This document shows, piece by piece, positions 5,467 through 12,640 of a DNA stretch of 27,854 nt. The stretch lies in contig JACPEZ010000037.1 of the NCBI GenBank assembly GCA_016183225.1, forward strand, positions 1-27,854, read 5' to 3'. A program made the translations under genes and the position numbers. Each line of letters opens with the position of its first letter. Position 1 is the stretch's first letter. Below the pieces are notes generated by a model. The model was not told where the DNA came from and did not search any database. It worked only from the letters and a program-made list of their open reading frames with translations. This DNA comes from Candidatus Daviesbacteria bacterium. GTDB taxonomy: Bacteria > Patescibacteriota > Microgenomatia > Daviesbacterales > UBA10151.

Positions 5467-7068
5467 ATGTTCAAAAATCACCGGCTGCCGATCTTCATAC
5501 TGATTATTCTGATCATTGCCGCCTATGCTAACTCCCTGACTAACGACTTTCTCTCCGATGACCTGGCGGAAATAGTTAAAAATCCCGATGTGGGGCGGTT
5601 CAGCTACATCTTTACCCACCCCTTCGGCTTTATCCGGTTGATTCTGTACTGGTTGAGTTTTCATCTGGGCGGCTTAAATCCGGCTGCCTTCCGCGTGATA
5701 AATTATTTTTTTCATGCCGGCAGCGTGCTTTTAATCTATACCCTGCTAAATTTGCTTTATCGCTCCAGAAAACTGGCGTTGGTGACAGCTGCCGTTTTTG
5801 CCGTCCATCCGGCCATTTCCGAAGCAGTGGTGTGGATTTCCGGCGGCACCTACCCCCAATACACATTCTTCTTTTTGTTGTCTTTTATCTTCTACATCCT
5901 TTCCGAAAAAAAGAAATTTTTCTATCTTCTATCTTCTATTTTCTATCTTCTATCTTTCATGTCCCATCCGGTCATGCCTCTGGCTTTATTTTTGGTTTTT
6001 CCCCTTTATGAATATTGCTTTGGTAATCTCAAAAAAAATTGGGGCAAGATCTTTCTCTTTCTGGCAATTTCCATTGCTTATTTTTTTATTAATCTGGGGG
6101 CCTTGCCGGAGAGAACTACTACCTTACAGTCGGTGCATTATCAGGAAAAAGGCACCGATAATATACTATTGGTCGTTGTGGTTGCCATATCCACATATTT
6201 CGAGCTTATTTTCTGGCCGGCCGTTTTAACCCTTTATCATTCGGAGCTGGCATTTGGTCCTGTCCAGCTGGCCGCAAGAGCCTTGTTCACTCTGGCATTT
6301 TTCGCCTCCATTTTTTTCTTTTTCAAAAAAGAGAAGTCCGTGTTTTTCTGGCTGTCCTTTTTTCTGCTGGCTCTCTTGCCAACCCTCAATCCTTTCAGAT
6401 GGAACTGGGTAGTGGCCGAACGGTATCTTTATTTACCCTCTCTGGGGATTTTTGCTGTTTTAACCCTTGCAATACTTAAATTCAAGAAATATCAACAAAT
6501 TATTATCTTGCTTTTTATTCTGGCTCTTCTTGCTTTATCAGTCAGAACAATTATGAGAAACATTGACTGGAAAAATGAAGACAATTTGTGGATAGCGGCA
6601 GGCAAAACTTCACCGTCCAGCCCCAATAACCACAATAATTTGGGGGATGTTTACGGCCGCCGGGGAGATAAACAAAGAGCTTTGCAGGAATTTCAAACAG
6701 CCATTGCCTTAAAACCGGATTATGGCGATGCTTATCACAATCTGGCCAATACCTACCGGGAGCTGGGAAATCTTGACAAAGCCCTGGAAAATTACCAGAT
6801 GGCTATTCGGTTTAATCCTAAGCTTTGGCAATCTTATCAAAATACGGCGGCCATTTATTATGAAAAAGCTCAATACGAGCTGGCCTTGGAAAATATCAAA
6901 AAAGGCCTTGCCATCGTTCCCAAAATCCCCAATCTATGGAACAATCTGGGGATACTTTACCTAACCCTGGGCGATAAACAACAGGCCAAACAGGCTTTTG
7001 AACAGGCATTAAACCTTGATCCGCAAAACCAAATAGCCAGACAAGGACTAATGGAAACAACTAACTAG
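5467..7068 (+). CDS. TMTC/PMT-like multi-pass membrane protein with C-terminal TPR repeats
   Basis: The 533-aa protein has about ten hydrophobic segments over residues 7-365 and then four tetratricopeptide repeats over about 390-530 (units ending in A-L-P or L-D-P, for example AIALKPDYGDAYHNLA). This layout resembles TMTC proteins and other GT-C membrane glycosyltransferases of the O-mannosyltransferase type. The N-terminal YANSLTNDFLSDD matches the usual acidic motif in the first extracytoplasmic loop (DD at about residues 31-32), where the catalytic acid sits in GT-C enzymes. Function as a protein or glycan glycosyltransferase using a lipid-linked sugar is inferred. An internal heptanucleotide repeat (5920-5954) lies in a membrane segment. 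The stop codon directly abuts the 3' end of the convergent tRNA-Thr. Confidence 0.85.
   Translation: MFKNHRLPIFILIILIIAAYANSLTNDFLSDDLAEIVKNPDVGRFSYIFTHPFGFIRLILYWLSFHLGGLNPAAFRVINYFFHAGSVLLIYTLLNLLYRSRKLALVTAAVFAVHPAISEAVVWISGGTYPQYTFFFLLSFIFYILSEKKKFFYLLSSIFYLLSFMSHPVMPLALFLVFPLYEYCFGNLKKNWGKIFLFLAISIAYFFINLGALPERTTTLQSVHYQEKGTDNILLVVVVAISTYFELIFWPAVLTLYHSELAFGPVQLAARALFTLAFFASIFFFFKKEKSVFFWLSFFLLALLPTLNPFRWNWVVAERYLYLPSLGIFAVLTLAILKFKKYQQIIILLFILALLALSVRTIMRNIDWKNEDNLWIAAGKTSPSSPNNHNNLGDVYGRRGDKQRALQEFQTAIALKPDYGDAYHNLANTYRELGNLDKALENYQMAIRFNPKLWQSYQNTAAIYYEKAQYELALENIKKGLAIVPKIPNLWNNLGILYLTLGDKQQAKQAFEQALNLDPQNQIARQGLMETTN
5920..5954 (+). repeat. five heptanucleotide repeats TTCTATC inside the TMTC-like coding sequence
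   Basis: Units at 5920, 5927, 5934, 5941 and 5948 read TTCTATC, TTCTATC, TTCTATT, TTCTATC, TTCTATC. They encode repeated FYLLS-type membrane residues. Seven is not a multiple of three, so gain or loss of one unit shifts the frame. Confidence 0.9.
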
Positions 7069-7140
7069 AGCCGGCCGAGAGAATCGAACTCTCAACTCCT
7101 GCTTTACGAAAACAGTGCTCTACCATTGAGCTAGGCCGGC
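7069..7140 (-). tRNA. tRNA-Thr (CGT)
   Basis: On the minus strand the acceptor GCCGGCC pairs with GGCCGGC. The D-arm is GCTC/GAGC. The anticodon stem is CTGTT/AGCAG with loop TTCGTAA (anticodon CGT, reading ACG). The T-arm is GAGAG-TTCGATT-CTCTC. The discriminator base is at 7069 and CCA is not encoded. It lies 5 nt after tRNA-Gly and is probably processed from the same transcript. Confidence 0.95.
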
Positions 7141-7145
7141 ACATG

Positions 7146-7216
7146 AGCGGGTGAGCGGAGTCGGACCGCCCTTTCTACCTTGGGAAGGTAGCGTTGAACC
7201 GATCAACTACACCCGC
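7146..7216 (-). tRNA. tRNA-Gly (CCC)
   Basis: The acceptor GCGGGTG pairs with CACCCGC. The D-arm stem is GTTG/CAAC. The anticodon stem is CTACC/GGTAG with loop TTCCCAA (anticodon CCC, reading GGG). The T-arm GGCGG-TCCGACT-CCGCT contains one G-U pair and its loop starts TCC rather than TTC. CCA is not encoded. Confidence 0.93.
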
Positions 7217-7226
7217 AGCTTCTCAT

Positions 7227-7235
7227 ATTCTACCA
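7227..7235 (-). promoter_or_regulatory. extended -10 promoter of tRNA-Gly/tRNA-Thr
   Basis: TGG-TAGAAT on the minus strand ends 10 nt before the tRNA-Gly 5' end. The -35 is weak. It lies back to back with the promoter of the gene at 7261. Confidence 0.5.
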
Positions 7236-7244
7236 GATTTGGTA

Positions 7245-7250
7245 TATACT
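7245..7250 (+). promoter_or_regulatory. -10 element of the Ig-like gene
   Basis: TATACT lies 10 nt before ATG 7261, within a TATA-rich run preceded by TGG. A start 6-7 nt downstream would give a leader of only 3-4 nt. No clear -35 is seen. Confidence 0.4.
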
Positions 7251-7260
7251 TAAAGTTAGA

Positions 7261-7977
7261 ATGTCATACTACCGATCAAGAAGATCACACAGGCGTTTGG
7301 CCAAAAAGGCCCGTTTCCGATTTATGGCCACATTAATCATTACGGCTTTTTTAATCTATGCCACTATCACCTGGATATTACCCGGCTTTATTAACGGACT
7401 TTCGTTTGTCGCAAATCTGTTCAAACCGCCCTCCCCTGCCATCTCCAAATCTGTCAAAACTTCTCTGGCTCCTCCTGTTTTAAACATTCCCTACGAGGCC
7501 ACCAACTCCGGACAAATATCCGTTAAGGGTTATGCAACTCCAAAAACAAAGGTTCTAATTTTTGTTGATGAAAGCCAGGCTGGCGAAACCGAGAGTAAAG
7601 AAGACGGCAGCTTTGAAGTATCCAATATTTCCTTAACTCTGGGGACTAATGCAATCTTTGGCAAAACCGGAGAGAAAGACACCGAGAGCCTGCCTTCTAA
7701 AACAATTAAAATTTTTTATGACAATGACAAGCCACTTCTGGAGATTTATGAACCGGAAGACAACAAAGAAGTCCAGGGGGATAAAAAAGTGAAAGTTTCC
7801 GGCAAAACCGAAGCTCAAGCCAGGGTTTTTGTCAATGAAGTACAGGCAATTATCAACCCGGACGGCACTTTTTCCCTGGACTTTTCTCTGAACGAGGGAG
7901 AAAACATTTTAACTGTCAGAAGCCAGGATCAGGCCACTAATACAACCGAGATCCAAAGAAGAGTAATTTTCAAATGA
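7261..7977 (+). CDS. membrane-anchored protein with two Ig-like (bacterial beta-sandwich) domains
   Basis: The 238-aa protein begins with a very basic stretch (MSYYRSRRSHRRLAKKARFR), then one membrane helix at about 22-44, a proline-rich linker, and two repeats of a beta-sandwich type found in bacterial surface proteins. Each has the pattern in which a short extended strand leads to an acidic turn and a DGTF or DGSF motif (EDGSFEVSNISLTLGTNAI near 117-135; NPDGTFSLDF near 197-206). Both end in an L.xGxNxI/L-type strand. The architecture is that of an exported adhesion or scaffold domain; no enzymatic residues are seen. Its last codon overlaps the next gene (ATGA), so it is translationally coupled to the O-antigen-ligase-like protein and likely works on the cell surface with it. 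Confidence 0.8.
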   Translation: MSYYRSRRSHRRLAKKARFRFMATLIITAFLIYATITWILPGFINGLSFVANLFKPPSPAISKSVKTSLAPPVLNIPYEATNSGQISVKGYATPKTKVLIFVDESQAGETESKEDGSFEVSNISLTLGTNAIFGKTGEKDTESLPSKTIKIFYDNDKPLLEIYEPEDNKEVQGDKKVKVSGKTEAQARVFVNEVQAIINPDGTFSLDFSLNEGENILTVRSQDQATNTTEIQRRVIFK

Positions 7978-9053
7978 GTAAATTAGCTGTCATTTTCACC
8001 CTGGCCATCACTGCCGGCCAGCTCATCCGTTTTCCTTTTGGCCCGGGATCAATAAATCTTTTGGACCTTTTTATTACCGGCTTTGTCATTTTTCATCTGT
8101 TAAAACTAAAATTTAAGCTCAAAAAGCCGCCTGCTTTTATTATGGGAGCTATACTGTTTGGACTAATAGCTATACTTTCTCTGACATTTTCTCCCTTGAA
8201 ATTAACTTTGCCCCAAATTCTCGTCAGTTTCTCTTACATTGCGAGATTTTTGTTTTATATTATGTTTGCCTGGATTTCCTTTAACCTGCCTCCCCTCAGA
8301 CTGGCCGGGGTAGCCCTGGCCGTTTTGGGCCTGTTGCAGATTATCATCCTGCCGGATTTAAGTTTCTTGACAATTTTGGGTTGGGATCCCCATTATTTCA
8401 GGCTGGTTTCCACTTTTTTGGACCCCAATTTTACCGGGGCTTTTCTGGTCTTAACGCTTTTGCTGCTGCCCCGACCGTCTTTATGGTTTTGGGTGGTGTA
8501 TCTGGCGCTTTTGCTGACCTTTTCCCGATCAAGCTATGGCATGTTTTTAATCAGTTTTTCCACATTGGCCTGGTTGCAAAAATCATTAAAGCTGCAAATT
8601 ATCACTCTGGCGCTTTTTGCCGGATTGATGTCGGGATTTTTTCTCTATACCCTGGCAGTGTCCCAGCCCAGAAATATTGATAGAGCAGAGTCGGCTTCGC
8701 TGCGGCTTAATACCTGGCAGCAGGGATGGCAAATTTTTGAAAAACATCCCCTGCTTGGAGTAGGTTTTAACGCCTACCGCTTCGCTCTTGCGGAATTTGA
8801 CTTAGGAGGCGAACAATTTTTAAAAAGCCATGGCTCCTCCGGCAACGACGCTTCTCTGCTGTTTGTTCTTGCCACCACTGGCATTTTAGGTCTGGCGAGC
8901 TTTATGTTTTTTTTATACCTGCTAATCAGAAAAGGAGGCTTGGTCACAGCTGCAGTGACAGGACTTTTGTTTCACAGCCTGTTTGCCAACAGTTTGTTTT
9001 TCCCACCAATTTTACTTTGGCTAATACTTATTTCCTCAAGCCCCAAAAAGTAA
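7974..9053 (+). CDS. O-antigen ligase/polymerase family (Wzy/WaaL-like) membrane protein
   Basis: The 359-aa multi-pass protein has about ten hydrophobic helices. It contains the family's characteristic long extracytoplasmic segment with RLNTWQQGWQIFEKHPLLG then VGFNAY at about residues 244-270, the usual R...W......hPl.GvG signature. Members transfer or polymerise lipid-linked glycans on the outer face of the membrane. No LPS genes are in the window, so ligation to a surface polymer or glycoprotein is more likely than LPS; this is inference. It starts by ATGA overlap with the Ig-like gene and ends tail to tail with the convergent GT2 gene, sharing 26 nt. Confidence 0.88.
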   Translation: MSKLAVIFTLAITAGQLIRFPFGPGSINLLDLFITGFVIFHLLKLKFKLKKPPAFIMGAILFGLIAILSLTFSPLKLTLPQILVSFSYIARFLFYIMFAWISFNLPPLRLAGVALAVLGLLQIIILPDLSFLTILGWDPHYFRLVSTFLDPNFTGAFLVLTLLLLPRPSLWFWVVYLALLLTFSRSSYGMFLISFSTLAWLQKSLKLQIITLALFAGLMSGFFLYTLAVSQPRNIDRAESASLRLNTWQQGWQIFEKHPLLGVGFNAYRFALAEFDLGGEQFLKSHGSSGNDASLLFVLATTGILGLASFMFFLYLLIRKGGLVTAAVTGLLFHSLFANSLFFPPILLWLILISSSPKK

Positions 9054-10002
9054 TTTTCTTTTCTGCAAAAAAACTTTCAATATAACTATCAGTTACTTTT
9101 TTTGTTGATTGAATCCTTTTTCTTTGTTTAAGCAGATAGGATAAATGAAAAAGTATCCAGAGATCGCCAGCAACGGGCGGCCAGAAGAAACCATTTTTTA
9201 ATTGATAAAAAATAGTATTAATATGCACCAGTAAAATTTTTAACCACCGCCAGTTTTTTAGAATTAATGAGACAGGAAAATCTTTAATAATAGTTTGAGT
9301 CATATTTCTAAATTGCCAATATTCAATGTGTTGGGGCATTTTTCTGGCTGTAGCTTTATGTTTGTGATAAACCACAGCTTTTGGACAAAAAATAGATTTA
9401 TACCCTAGAAACTGCGCTCTAAAAGCAAGGTCTACTTCTTCCGAATACATAAAATAATTTTCATCAAATCCTCCTGCATTAACAAAATCCGCCTTTCTAA
9501 AAAGAGAGCCTCCTCCTGTTGCTCCAAAAATATATTGCTCTTTTTCAAATTGCCCTTTGTCCTGCTCTTGCCAACCTATTGATCTTGCCTGTCCCACCTC
9601 ATTAACTAAAATCCCTACCCCATCTATTATTTTTCTATTTTGAAAATTTAATAATTTAGAATTTACGGAAATAACTTCGGGGTGGCAATTAGCGCAAGCA
9701 ATTAAATTTTTTAACCAATCTTTATCAACCTCCGTATCATTATTTAAAAAAACTACATAATCTGCCAAAGATTTTTTAGCTCCTGTATTAATAGCTTTGG
9801 CAAAACCGAAATTCTTTTGAAGTTTCACTATATTAACTTGAGGAAAATTCTTTTCTGTGAAATCTATGGAATTATCTGTTGAACCGTTATCAACCAAAAT
9901 TATTTCAAAATCCTTAAAGCTCTGCCTCTCCAGCGATTTTAAACAATCTTGAAGTAAACTTTCACCATTCCAGTTAGGGATAATCACAGATGCTTTAATC
10001 AT
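9028..10002 (-). CDS. family 2 glycosyltransferase (rhamnosyl/WcaA-like)
   Basis: The 324-aa protein has a GT-A fold. It opens with ASVIIPNWNG and LVDNGSTDNS (D38). An NNDTEVD segment at 87-93 supplies the DxD-type metal site, and ATGGGSLFRK and EEVDLAFRAQ (the ED motif near the acceptor site) follow. The C-terminal part has a hydrophobic, aromatic stretch (about 240-290) that may associate with the membrane. It transfers a sugar from a nucleotide donor to a lipid-linked glycan; the sugar cannot be told. It overlaps the upstream methyltransferase by 4 nt (ATGA), and its 3' end runs into the O-antigen-ligase gene on the other strand. Confidence 0.93.
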   Translation of the reverse strand: MIKASVIIPNWNGESLLQDCLKSLERQSFKDFEIILVDNGSTDNSIDFTEKNFPQVNIVKLQKNFGFAKAINTGAKKSLADYVVFLNNDTEVDKDWLKNLIACANCHPEVISVNSKLLNFQNRKIIDGVGILVNEVGQARSIGWQEQDKGQFEKEQYIFGATGGGSLFRKADFVNAGGFDENYFMYSEEVDLAFRAQFLGYKSIFCPKAVVYHKHKATARKMPQHIEYWQFRNMTQTIIKDFPVSLILKNWRWLKILLVHINTIFYQLKNGFFWPPVAGDLWILFHLSYLLKQRKRIQSTKKVTDSYIESFFAEKKITFWGLRK

Positions 10003-10664
10003 TTATGTGCGATCGTTAAAAAATGGTAATAAGAAAGATTCTTGTATTTCTCTACCAGTTTTTGTCTCAAAAGCGGTATTTTACCAATGAAATTTTCAAA
10101 CGGCAGTCTGGTGATAGTACCGATTACCCTCTCTACCTGCCAACCGTTTTTCGCTAACATCTTTGGTAAAGTATTAACGGTATAAAAATGCAAATGAGTT
10201 TTATCCAGTAAACCGGAATCTTGATATTCAAAATCTCCTTTAAAAAATAACTGTTTCCTAGCTGTCCAACTGGCAATATTGGGAAGTGAAATCAATAGCT
10301 TGGTATGAGATTTGGCAATCATCAGCAGTCTTCTTAAAACCTGTTCCGGATTAATAAGGTGTTCCAAAACATCTGCCATGATTATGAAATCATAACTTTT
10401 ATTTAGCTTTTTAAAAACTGCCGGATTTTCTATTGAATCTCTGATAACTTTCCTTGCCGGTTGTTTAATTTTCGCCGCTGCGGTTTCGTCAATTTCTACA
10501 ATATCAACAATGCATCTATTTTTGATAAATTTTTTTGTCATATAGCCTGTGGCAGAACCAATCTCCAAAATCTCTTTACCGCTACCAACCAGTTCAACAA
10601 TTTTAAGTTGGGTTGGGGACAAGCCGAAACGCCTGGCGATGTTTGCATAAATATTCGAACTCAT
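9999..10664 (-). CDS. class I SAM-dependent methyltransferase
   Basis: The 221-aa protein has the Rossmann methyltransferase motifs: EILEIGSATG at about 31-40 (motif I, SAM binding), VEIDE near 57-61 (motif II acid), and IIMADVLEHL near 94-103 (motif IV region, typical of the Methyltransf_23 type), then LLISLPNIASW. Position between a flippase and a glycosyltransferase, with 4-nt ATGA overlaps on both sides, points to methylation of a glycan or its lipid carrier. The substrate is not visible in the sequence. Confidence 0.9.
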   Translation of the reverse strand: MSSNIYANIARRFGLSPTQLKIVELVGSGKEILEIGSATGYMTKKFIKNRCIVDIVEIDETAAAKIKQPARKVIRDSIENPAVFKKLNKSYDFIIMADVLEHLINPEQVLRRLLMIAKSHTKLLISLPNIASWTARKQLFFKGDFEYQDSGLLDKTHLHFYTVNTLPKMLAKNGWQVERVIGTITRLPFENFIGKIPLLRQKLVEKYKNLSYYHFLTIAHK

Positions 10665-11893
10665 TTTTTGATAGCAAATATTTTCCTGTTTATCAGCAGG
10701 TAAAATAACATAAATGACATGATGTCTGAAACTACAGTAATCCAGGCGGCCGCTCTAAATCCAAATTTGGGAATAAAGATCAAGTTGAAAACAATGTTAA
10801 ATACTACTGTCAAACTCGAAAAATAAATTACTTCTTTTAAATACTTATTCGATGAAAGCATCACCTGAACTCCGGGGGTAGCCATAAAGATAAATGGTAT
10901 GGAAAAGGAAAGTATTTTGATAGCATCGGTTGCTTCCAAATATTGCGGCAAAAAGAATCTAATTACTTCGGGTAGAATAAAAAAATAAGCAATGAGTAAC
11001 ATTATTCCTGAAACAACCATCAGTTTCATACTCTTAAAGTAAATCTTTTTCATCTCTTCGATATTCCCATCATGCAGCTTTGCCAAAGTTGGAAAAAGGA
11101 CAACAGAAAAAGCTCCCGGAATAAAAATAATCGCCTCCAAAAATTTGTATGCGGCTCCATAAATGCCGGTTTCAAAATTCCCCCGCATATAAGATAACAT
11201 CAGGGTATCAATCCTGAAATAAATCAGGCCCAAAATGGCCAGGAGGCCATAAGGCAGCGATCCTGTCAACACCTGCTTTAAATGAACTCCTTTGACAACC
11301 GAAAGCAAAGATATGCGCTGTTTCCTCAGAAAAAACAAAAGCGTGATTAAATAAATCAACTGGCCCAAAATTAAGGCTGCCACTGCCCCGTTTACTCCAA
11401 AACCGGACATAATTAAAAAAAGTCCCGCGCCTGCAGTGAATAAATTCAGGGAAACAAGGGAGACAGCGGAAATTTTGATTTTTTGTTTGGCAATCAGAAT
11501 GCCGTCCAGAGTTTGAGTAATTGAGGCCGGCAAAACTGTCAAAACAGCCAGCAGAGAAATATGAACTCTCAATTTATCAGGATCAAGAATATAAAGAATT
11601 ATGGAAAATACGGCAAATAATAAAGAAGTGATGGTCAAGCGTAAAATGGCCACATGGGAGAAAACCTGCGCTGGCCTCACAGCGCCTCTGGCCAGTTCCC
11701 TGATCAAAAATCTGCTGAATCCAAAATCGGCCAGTCCGGCAAAAAGCGAGTAATAAGCCAAAGCCACGGCATAAATCCCAAAGTCCTCCACTCCCAAAGT
11801 CCTGGCCAGAAAAATGGTATAAAAAAAGCCAATGACCCTGCCCAACCCTTGCGCCAAAAACAGCCAGGAGGATTGTTGTAAAATTTTTCTCAT
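10661..11893 (-). CDS. Wzx-like polysaccharide flippase (MOP superfamily)
   Basis: The protein has about 410 aa from ATG 11893 (MRKILQQSSW). A longer in-frame start at 11974 would read through tRNA-Val and is rejected. Twelve to fourteen hydrophobic helices are visible. The N-terminal signature FLAQGLGRVIGFFYTIFLAR, then LGVEDFGIYAVA, is typical of the Polysacc_synt family, which flips undecaprenyl-linked oligosaccharides across the membrane. A MurJ role is less likely given the glycan neighbours and this signature. No separate promoter is evident between tRNA-Val and this gene, so they may share a transcript. It overlaps the methyltransferase by ATGA. Confidence 0.9.
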   Translation of the reverse strand: MRKILQQSSWLFLAQGLGRVIGFFYTIFLARTLGVEDFGIYAVALAYYSLFAGLADFGFSRFLIRELARGAVRPAQVFSHVAILRLTITSLLFAVFSIILYILDPDKLRVHISLLAVLTVLPASITQTLDGILIAKQKIKISAVSLVSLNLFTAGAGLFLIMSGFGVNGAVAALILGQLIYLITLLFFLRKQRISLLSVVKGVHLKQVLTGSLPYGLLAILGLIYFRIDTLMLSYMRGNFETGIYGAAYKFLEAIIFIPGAFSVVLFPTLAKLHDGNIEEMKKIYFKSMKLMVVSGIMLLIAYFFILPEVIRFFLPQYLEATDAIKILSFSIPFIFMATPGVQVMLSSNKYLKEVIYFSSLTVVFNIVFNLIFIPKFGFRAAAWITVVSDIMSFMLFYLLINRKIFAIKK

Positions 11894-11901
11894 TCGTGTT
11901 A

Positions 11902-11918
11902 CACACCCTAAGGGTGTG
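11902..11918 (-). repeat. 8-bp palindrome at the tRNA-Val 3' end
   Basis: CACACCCT-A-AGGGTGTG forms a near-perfect dyad between the tRNA 3' end and the flippase start. No U-run follows on the minus strand, so it is not a standard terminator. It may be a processing hairpin or an operator. Confidence 0.5.
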
Positions 11919-11988
11919 GACTCGAGAGGATTTGAACCTCTGGCCTCCTCGATGTGAACGAGGCGCGCTACCACTGCGCTACGAGTCC
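11917..11988 (-). tRNA. tRNA-Val (CAC)
   Basis: The acceptor GGACTCG pairs with CGAGTCC. The D-arm stem is GCGC/GCGC. The anticodon stem is CCTCG/CGAGG with loop TTCACAT (anticodon CAC, reading GUG). The T-arm is AGAGG-TTCAAAT-CCTCT and the discriminator is A. CCA is not encoded. Confidence 0.96.
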
Positions 11989-11997
11989 TTCACCCAC

Positions 11998-12027
11998 ATT
12001 TTACCATTCAACCCTCTTGCATCTCAA
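11998..12027 (-). promoter_or_regulatory. promoter of tRNA-Val
   Basis: TTGAGA (12022-12027), an 18-nt spacer ending in TGG, and TAAAAT (11998-12003) lie 9 nt before the tRNA 5' end. The -35 touches the -35 of the divergent signal peptidase promoter. Confidence 0.55.
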
Positions 12028-12046
12028 GTTGATATTTTGCAATAAT
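12017..12046 (+). promoter_or_regulatory. promoter of lepB (leaderless type)
   Basis: TTGCAT (12017-12022), an 18-nt spacer ending in TGC, and AATAAT (12041-12046) lie 6 nt before ATG 12053. A GGGAGG directly abuts the ATG, too close to act as a normal Shine-Dalgarno. Confidence 0.6.
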
Positions 12047-12052
12047 GGGAGG

Positions 12053-12640
12053 ATGGATCAAGGCAACCCCATCTTTCTGGGAGAAGCAAATAAAGGTTTT
12101 TTTGGCAATTTAAAAGATCATGTCATAGATTTAATTCAGACTCTGGTAATTTTCGGGGCCATTTTTACCATTATTTATCTTTTTGTGGCCCAACCCCACA
12201 AAGTTTCCGGCAACTCCATGCTGCCTACTCTTAGAAACAACGACTATATCCTGACTTATAAATTAGGTTACCGTTTGGGAGCGCCCCAACAGGGAGACAT
12301 CATTGTTTTGAAAAATCCCCGGGATGAATCGCAGGATTTTATCAAAAGAATTCTAGCCATACCCGGTGACACTATCAAAATAGAAGGAGGAGAGGTCTTT
12401 GTTAACGACCGGGCTCTGCCGGAAACTTATCTCCCCCCTGATCTGCAAACCCGCTCCGGAGCATTTTTATCGGAAGGACAAAGCATTAAAGTCGGTCCAA
12501 ATCAATATTTTGTACTGGGAGACAATCGCAGCCATTCTTCCGATTCCCGGGAATGGGGAGGGGTAACCAGAGCGGAAATCGTGGGAAAAGCCTTTTTCAG
12601 ATACTGGCCTCCTTCAAACTTTGGCTTGATTAAGCTTTGA
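12053..12640 (+). CDS. lepB: signal peptidase I
   Basis: Signal peptidase I cleaves signal peptides from exported proteins at the outer face of the cytoplasmic membrane. From ATG 12053 the protein has 195 aa; an upstream in-frame start at 11954 would run through the tRNA and is rejected. One membrane helix covers about 25-46. The catalytic serine lies in SGNSMLPTL (S55), the general-base lysine in DFIKRILAIPGD (K98), and the conserved GDNRSHSSDSR is at about 156-166. These are the S26A family boxes with the Ser-Lys dyad intact. The promoter sits 6 nt before the start. Its 3' end overlaps the convergent parB by 11 nt. Confidence 0.96.
   Translation: MDQGNPIFLGEANKGFFGNLKDHVIDLIQTLVIFGAIFTIIYLFVAQPHKVSGNSMLPTLRNNDYILTYKLGYRLGAPQQGDIIVLKNPRDESQDFIKRILAIPGDTIKIEGGEVFVNDRALPETYLPPDLQTRSGAFLSEGQSIKVGPNQYFVLGDNRSHSSDSREWGGVTRAEIVGKAFFRYWPPSNFGLIKL

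Noticed and set aside
5920..5954. CRISPR or other spaced-repeat array
   Set aside because: The units are 7 nt, directly tandem and without spacers. No CRISPR array, insertion sequence or transposase was seen anywhere in the window.
5798..6229. 143-codon plus-strand frame within the TMTC-like gene
   Set aside because: It is a +1 shadow of the hydrophobic coding region with low-complexity Phe/Ser runs. It matters only as the frame entered if the heptanucleotide repeat changes length.
11902..11918. Rho-independent terminator after tRNA-Val
   Set aside because: The dyad is not followed by a U-run on the minus strand.
11894..11974. Longer N-terminus for the flippase, starting at 11974
   Set aside because: It reads through tRNA-Val (the typical SNPLESTP tRNA read-through peptide). 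ATG 11893 gives the expected N-terminus.
11954..12052. Longer N-terminus for signal peptidase I, starting at 11954
   Set aside because: It overlaps tRNA-Val and the promoter. ATG 12053 lies 6 nt after a good extended -10.
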